Assembly: GCA_030447665.1 (NCBI GenBank)
Contig: JAUJOJ010000024.1
Coordinates: forward strand, 2,328 to 43,513
Source: Allosphingosinicella sp.
GTDB taxonomy: Bacteria; Pseudomonadota; Alphaproteobacteria; Sphingomonadales; Sphingomonadaceae
Length of the DNA: 41,186 nucleotides
Direction of reading: 5' to 3'
Both the position numbers and the translations under genes were made by a program. Position 1 is the stretch's first letter. Every line of letters starts with the position of its first letter. A model generated the notes under the pieces. That model ran no database searches. It saw only the letters and a program-made list of their open reading frames with translations, and was not told where the DNA came from. Positions 37,548 through 41,186 of the stretch are shown here, in pieces.

Positions 37548-38504
37548 ATGGCCTGCCACGCCATCCTCGTCGGCGACGGCCCGGTGCTCCGGGTCAATTC
37601 CGACGAGGTGGCGGCTTATCGGGGACCAGGCTTCATCTGGCTCCACGTCGATACGCTCGAGGAAGCCGATCTTGCCGCGCTGAAAGGGCAGGGCGACATA
37701 CCGGACGTCGCCGCCAACGCGCTCGTCGCGACCGAGACGCGCCCGCGTTGCGACCGCATCGAGGATGGCGCGCTGGTCAACCTTCGCGGACCTGCCGAGG
37801 TCGAAACCAGCGACAGCGACCGGCTCGTGTCGATCCGCATGTGGGTGCGTCAAGGCCGCGTCAATTCGGTCTCGCGCCGGCCGCTGGCGGCGTTACGGCC
37901 GGTTCTTGCCCTGATGGAAGCCGGAAAGATCCTCGATCCCGGCGATCTCGTCGCCGCCTTCGCGCGCGCCATCTCCAAGCAGCTCGATCCCGAGGTGGCC
38001 GCGCTCGGCGACAGTCTCGACGATGCCGAAACCGACCTGGAGCCGCACCAGGTCTACAAGCTGCGCACCACGATCGCTCGCATCCGCTCCGAAGCGATCA
38101 CCTACCGCCGCTTCGTCGCTCCCGACCGCGACGCCCTCCTCACGCTCGCGCATCTCGATTTCGACTGGCTGGCCGAGGAAGACCGGCTCCACATCCGCGA
38201 GGCCGCCGATCGCTTCTCCCGCATGACCGAGGAGCTGGAAGCGGTGCGCGAGCGCGCGGCTCTGCTCCACGAGCAGCTCACCGACATGCGCGGCGAGCAG
38301 ATGGAGGTGCGCTCGCTGATCCTGTCGATCGTCGCCCTCATCTTTCTGCCGCTCACCTTCATCACCGGCTTGTTGGGGATGAACGTGGCCGGCATTCCCT
38401 ATGCCGAGGAGCCTTGGGCCTTTTGGGGCGTGGTCGGCTTCTGCGTCGTGATCGCGCTCGCCATCAGCGCCTATTTCGCACGGGTGCACTGGCTGAGGCG
38501 GTAG
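37548..38504 (+). CDS. CorA-like (ZntB-type) metal ion transporter
   Basis: A 318-residue CorA superfamily channel. The cytoplasmic N-terminal domain (CHAILVGDGPVLRVNSDEVA; WVRQGRVNSVSRRPLAALRP) is followed by a long helical stretch (EELEAVRERAALLHEQLTDM) and two C-terminal membrane segments. The signature GMN lies in LLGMNVAGIP between TM1 (ILSIVALIFLPLTFITGL) and TM2 (WAFWGVVGFCVVIALAISAY). The sequence resembles the ZntB group more than magnesium CorA, so transport of zinc or another divalent ion is likely. The ATG at 37548 falls inside the galU frame. Intact. Confidence 0.9.
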   Translation: MACHAILVGDGPVLRVNSDEVAAYRGPGFIWLHVDTLEEADLAALKGQGDIPDVAANALVATETRPRCDRIEDGALVNLRGPAEVETSDSDRLVSIRMWVRQGRVNSVSRRPLAALRPVLALMEAGKILDPGDLVAAFARAISKQLDPEVAALGDSLDDAETDLEPHQVYKLRTTIARIRSEAITYRRFVAPDRDALLTLAHLDFDWLAEEDRLHIREAADRFSRMTEELEAVRERAALLHEQLTDMRGEQMEVRSLILSIVALIFLPLTFITGLLGMNVAGIPYAEEPWAFWGVVGFCVVIALAISAYFARVHWLRR

Positions 38505-38549
38505 GGGCTCGATCTTGGGCATTCCCCTCCACGATGCTTCGCATGGTCC

Positions 38550-38573
38550 CCTCCCCGCGAAGGCGCGGGGAGG
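38550..38573. terminator. Strong GC hairpin between CorA-like and HNH genes
   Basis: 10-base arms (cctccccgcg and cgcggggagg) flank AAGG. It lies between two convergent genes, where a bidirectional terminator would be expected. There is no T-tract, so factor-independent termination is uncertain; the shape also fits a dispersed palindrome. Confidence 0.5.
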
Positions 38574-38578
38574 ATAAG

Positions 38579-39145
38579 TCAAGCGTCGAGCTCGACATCC
38601 CAGTAGAGATAGTCCCGCCAGGTCTCGTGAAGGTAATTGGGGGGAAAGCGCCGGCCATGCTCCTGCAGCTGCCAGCTGGTCGGCCGGATCGGGCGGCGGT
38701 TCAATTGCATATGCGCCTGGGCGGGGGTGCGGCCGCCCTTGCGCAGGTTGCAGGGCGCGCAGGCGGCGGCGACATTCTCCCAGGTCGTCCGCCCTCCCTG
38801 GGCGCGCGGGATGACGTGATCGAAGGTGAGCTCCCTCGGATCGCCGCAATATTGGCAGACGAAACGGTCGCGCAGGAACAGGTTGAACCGGGTGAAGGCC
38901 GGGTATTCGGACGGCTTCACATATTGGCGGAGCGCGATCACCGAGGGGATCTGCATGGTCCGGGTCGGGCTGTGCACCTCGCGCACATAATTGGCGACGA
39001 TGTCCACCCGCTCCAGGAACACGGCCTTGACCGCGGTCTGCCACGGCCACAGGCTCAACGGATAGTAGCTCAGCGGAGTGTAATCGGCGTTGAGCACCAA
39101 TGTCGGGCAGCTGTCGGGATGTCGGATAAGATCAGGATGATACAT
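38579..39145 (-). CDS. HNH endonuclease family protein
   Basis: A 188-residue HNH protein starting at ATG 39145 (MYHPDLIRHP); an upstream in-frame start at 39214 would add 23 dissimilar residues. The motifs are FVCQYCGDPRELTFDHVIPR, with zinc-type Cys pair and catalytic His, and VAAACAPCNLRKGGR, with the second Cys pair and Asn. Surrounding conserved segments, SCPTLVLNADYTPLSYYPLS and VFLERVDIVANY, place it in a widespread bacterial group whose cellular role is unclear; it may act in DNA repair or processing. It is not linked to a restriction or phage gene here. Intact. Confidence 0.9.
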   Translation of the reverse strand: MYHPDLIRHPDSCPTLVLNADYTPLSYYPLSLWPWQTAVKAVFLERVDIVANYVREVHSPTRTMQIPSVIALRQYVKPSEYPAFTRFNLFLRDRFVCQYCGDPRELTFDHVIPRAQGGRTTWENVAAACAPCNLRKGGRTPAQAHMQLNRRPIRPTSWQLQEHGRRFPPNYLHETWRDYLYWDVELDA

Positions 39146-39331
39146 GAACCGGCACAGCGCTCCCGTTTCATGGAGAAGAACTCCCGAAACGCCGCCCCCC
39201 GGACCCTGTCGCACTCAACGTCGCGGAGAATTCGGCGCTTCGCGGCCTTCTTCTCCTTGTTCGGCCACGCTTCTGGCTGTCAAGCGTGACCGGTTCATGA
39301 CAACACGAACGGCGACTCGCGGTCAAGAGCC

Positions 39332-40261
39332 ATGATGTCCACAGTGACACGCTTCGCGCCGAGCCCGACGGGCCGGCTGCACCTCGGCCATGCTTATTCC
39401 GCGCTCCGGGCGCATGATCATGCGCGTCGGCGCGAAGGCACGTTCCTGCTGCGGATCGAGGATATCGATCCGGGCCGGAGCCGCCCCGAACATGTCGACG
39501 GCATCATCGAGGATCTGGAATGGCTCGGGATCATGCCCGACGGCGAGATCGTCTACCAATCGGAGCGCCTGCCGCTCTATGCCGAAGCGCTCGACCGGCT
39601 GAAGGCGAGGGGCCTCGTCTATCCCTGCTTCTGCACGCGTTCGGCCATCGCCGCCGAGATCGCGGCGAGCGCCAGCGCCCCGCACGGGCCGGACGGGCCG
39701 ATCTATCCCGGCATCTGCAGGACCCGGCCGAACGCCGAACGGACGCGGCGGATGGCGCAGGAGCCGCATGCCTGGCGGCTCGACATCGGCAACGCGCTCG
39801 CATCCCTGCTCCCCGGCGAAGGCCGGGGTCCAGAACGGAGCGCCTCCCCAGGCGCAGGCTTTGGCCCGGGAACTCTGACCTGGCCCGACGGCGATATCGA
39901 AGCGGTCGCCCGGCCCGAACTGTTCGGAGACGTCGTGCTGGCCCGCAAGGACGCGCCGACCAGCTACCATCTTGCCGTCACCGTCGACGATGCGGCGCAA
40001 TCGGTGACCGATGTCGTGCGTGGGCGGGACCTCTACGCCGCGACCCACGTGCACCGCCTGCTGCAGGCGTTGCTGGACCTGCCGACGCCGATCTACCACC
40101 ATCATCCGCTGCTGATCGGGGGCGACGGGCAGCGGCTTGCCAAGCGCGAAGGAGCCCCGACCATCCGCTCGCTGAGGGCCGCCGGCGTCGATCCCGAGCG
40201 GCTGGTGGAGGATCTGCGTACCGGCCGTTTGCCGTATGGATATTCGGCCGCCACATCCTAA
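39332..40261 (+). CDS. gluQ: Glutamyl-Q tRNA(Asp) synthetase GluQ-RS
   Basis: GluQ-RS attaches glutamate to queuosine at position 34 of tRNA-Asp. It is a truncated GluRS catalytic domain: TVTRFAPSPTGRLHLGHAYS contains the HIGH-like motif, RIEDIDPGRSRPEHVDGIIE follows, and the KMSKS-like loop appears as QRLAKREGAPTIRSLRA. Zinc-binding Cys residues occur in YPCFCTRSAI and YPGICRTRP. The anticodon-binding domain of full GluRS is absent, as expected. About 20 residues near 39805-39875 (LLPGEGRGPERSASPGAG) have no counterpart in relatives and are encoded by dispersed repeat DNA. The frame is still open, so the enzyme may tolerate it. Length 309 residues. Confidence 0.92.
   Translation: MMSTVTRFAPSPTGRLHLGHAYSALRAHDHARRREGTFLLRIEDIDPGRSRPEHVDGIIEDLEWLGIMPDGEIVYQSERLPLYAEALDRLKARGLVYPCFCTRSAIAAEIAASASAPHGPDGPIYPGICRTRPNAERTRRMAQEPHAWRLDIGNALASLLPGEGRGPERSASPGAGFGPGTLTWPDGDIEAVARPELFGDVVLARKDAPTSYHLAVTVDDAAQSVTDVVRGRDLYAATHVHRLLQALLDLPTPIYHHHPLLIGGDGQRLAKREGAPTIRSLRAAGVDPERLVEDLRTGRLPYGYSAATS
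39805..39875. repeat. Intergenic-type repeat inserted in frame in gluQ
   Basis: This stretch holds the hairpin ccccggcgaaggccgggg (39811-39828; 7-base arms, GAAG loop), then gtccagaacggagcgcctcc and a GC palindrome. Its character is that of dispersed sphingomonad repeats and unlike the flanking coding sequence. It keeps the reading frame. Confidence 0.6.
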
Positions 40262-40271
40262 ATAGGGGGCC

Positions 40272-40478
40272 ATGCAGACCTTCCTCATGATCCTGATCGC
40301 GATCGCCGCGCTGGCGACGCTCTACGTCCTCGTCAAAGGCGTGATCGGAATGGCTTCGGGCAAGGACGTCACCGGCGTCAGGTCGCAGGCGCTGATGCGC
40401 AAGCGCGTGATGTTCCAGGCGGTCGCGATCATCTTCGTGATCCTGTTCATCATGGTCGCGCGCGGCTCGGGATCCTGA
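40272..40478 (+). CDS. Twin-transmembrane protein, HIG1 type
   Basis: A 68-residue membrane protein with two hydrophobic segments (residues about 3-25, FLMILIAIAALATLYVLVKG; about 46-64, VMFQAVAIIFVILFIMVA) joined by a basic loop holding the HIG1-like motif SQALMRKRVMFQ. GGGGG precedes the ATG. Related alphaproteobacterial proteins are linked to cytochrome c oxidase in mitochondrial relatives, but the bacterial role is not settled. It sits directly before the PduO-type gene. Intact. Confidence 0.85.
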   Translation: MQTFLMILIAIAALATLYVLVKGVIGMASGKDVTGVRSQALMRKRVMFQAVAIIFVILFIMVARGSGS

Positions 40479-40481
40479 CCG

Positions 40482-41066
40482 CTGGTCAGGCTCAACAAGA
40501 TCTACACACGGACCGGCGACGGCGGCGAGACCGGGCTGGTCGACGGCTCCCGCCTTTCCAAGGCCGATCCGCGAATGGCCGCGATCGGCGACGTCGACGA
40601 GGCCAATAGCGCGATCGGGATCGCCCTTCTCCACGTGAGGGAGGAACGCCACCGCGCCATCCTTCGAAACATCCAGAACGAGCTGTTCGACCTCGGTGCC
40701 GACCTAGCGACGCCGGGCGAGGACTTCACCCCGGGCGAGATGATCCTTCGCATCACCGCCTCGCAGGTGGAGCGGCTGGAGCGCGAGATCGATGCGATGA
40801 ACGAAGCGCTCGAACCGCTCCGCAGCTTCATCCTGCCGGGAGGCGGAGCGGGCGCCGCCCACCTTCATCTGGCGCGGGCGATCGTCAGGCGAGCCGAGCG
40901 GATGGCGGTGGCGGCCTCCGGCCGCGCCGGCCTCAACCCCCAGGCGCTCGTCTACATCAATCGGCTTTCCGATCACCTGTTCGTGCTGGCGCGGCTGGTC
41001 GCGAAAAGCGAGGGGGGCGACATCATGTGGCAACCAGGGGCCACGCGGAAAGTTGATCCAGATTAA
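40482..41066 (+). CDS. Cob(I)yrinic acid a,c-diamide adenosyltransferase, PduO type
   Basis: This enzyme adenosylates cob(I)alamin with ATP to make adenosylcobalamin. The protein has the N-terminal ATP motif YTRTGDGGETGLVDGSRLSK, the MAAIGDVDEANSAIG segment, LRSFILPGGG and the catalytic-region RRAERMAVAA. About 194 residues, normal. No ATG lies in frame before RLNKIYTRTGDGG: an in-frame stop (40476-40478, also the stop of the HIG1 gene) is followed by CCG CTG GTC AGG. The start is taken as CTG 40482, where relatives have an ATG for the same MVRLNK sequence. It may be a real CTG start or a base error. Confidence 0.88.
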   Translation: MVRLNKIYTRTGDGGETGLVDGSRLSKADPRMAAIGDVDEANSAIGIALLHVREERHRAILRNIQNELFDLGADLATPGEDFTPGEMILRITASQVERLEREIDAMNEALEPLRSFILPGGGAGAAHLHLARAIVRRAERMAVAASGRAGLNPQALVYINRLSDHLFVLARLVAKSEGGDIMWQPGATRKVDPD

Positions 41067-41134
41067 GGCCCATCGGACACCGTCCCGTCGGACTGGCGCC
41101 GGACTGCCTGGATCAAGCGAAGAAGAGGCCGAAG

Positions 41135-41186
41135 ATGGCGACACGAGCCGAAGCGAAGCCGAATGAAGACGATCTCGCCGGGCGCT
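41135..41186 (+). CDS. Start of a further gene, cut off by the right edge
   Basis: ATG 41135 follows a purine-rich stretch (agaagaggccgaag) 68 bases after the adenosyltransferase stop and opens MATRAEAKPNEDDLAGR, still open at the edge. Too short to assign. An operon with the preceding genes is possible. Confidence 0.4.
   Translation, partial: MATRAEAKPNEDDLAGR

Noticed and set aside
37893..39050. A 385-residue minus-strand frame across the CorA-like gene and HNH start
   Set aside because: It crosses a hairpin and two real genes in the wrong frame and shows no domain features.
38579..39145. HNH gene as part of a restriction or phage defence island
   Set aside because: Flanking genes are a CorA-like transporter and gluQ; no methyltransferase, integrase or phage gene is nearby.

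Overview
The window reads as a GC-rich alphaproteobacterial chromosome, most likely a sphingomonad (Sphingomonas/Sphingosinicella type). The pointers are a large TonB-dependent receptor, an Rrf2-controlled SUF operon, a HIG1-type twin-transmembrane protein next to a PduO-type adenosyltransferase, GluQ-RS, and many short palindromic intergenic repeats. No tRNA, rRNA, CRISPR array or complete insertion sequence was seen. The window looks like core genome with a few accessory genes.

Layout. 1-3511 (minus): a large secreted RHS/YD-repeat protein running off the left edge, preceded by a small secreted YD protein. 3773-6618 (plus): glnD, broken by several frameshifts. 6588-9356 (minus): TonB-dependent receptor. 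9357-9761: repeat-rich gap. 9762-12506 (minus): thrS then infC. 12765-14276 (plus): alpha/beta hydrolase and TPR protein. 14290-14622 (minus): tiny ORFs with internal sequence repetition. 14717-15867 (plus): gloA-gloB glyoxalase pair. 16037-16441: small lipoprotein. 16468-21116 (minus): pyrD-ggt-acyl-CoA synthetase operon. 21249-27932 (plus): Rrf2 regulator, sufB, a small ORF, sufC, sufD, sufS, sufT-like, sufA-like, then an FKBP lipoprotein. 28045-29230: secreted protein and single-domain response regulator. 29235-33896 (minus): penicillin-acylase family protein and a subtilisin-like autotransporter. 34001-35496 (plus): HAD pyrimidine 5'-nucleotidase and dapD. 35613-36171 (minus): TlpA-like thioredoxin. 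36266-36398: MITE-like inverted-repeat element. 36421-38504: small lipoprotein, galU, corA-like. 38579-39145 (minus): HNH endonuclease. 39332-41186 (plus): gluQ, HIG1 protein, PduO-type adenosyltransferase and the start of another gene.

The most coherent system is the SUF iron-sulfur operon: the Fe-S-sensing regulator, the SufBCD scaffold, the SufS desulfurase, a SufT-like maturation factor and an A-type carrier. Junctions overlap by 1-4 bases, and a palindrome sits directly before the regulator's start.

The strongest oddity is technical or evolutionary: at least 30 apparent single- or double-base indels interrupt housekeeping genes (glnD, thrS, gloA, gloB, sufB, sufD, acylase, ggt and others), while several large genes (RHS, receptor, protease, sufS) are fully open. 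Sequencing or assembly error is the simplest reading. Other notable points are two places where dispersed intergenic repeats appear in frame inside enzymes (pyrD, gluQ), and a 133-bp element with 20-bp inverted ends. I found no convincing new multi-gene defence or metabolic system.
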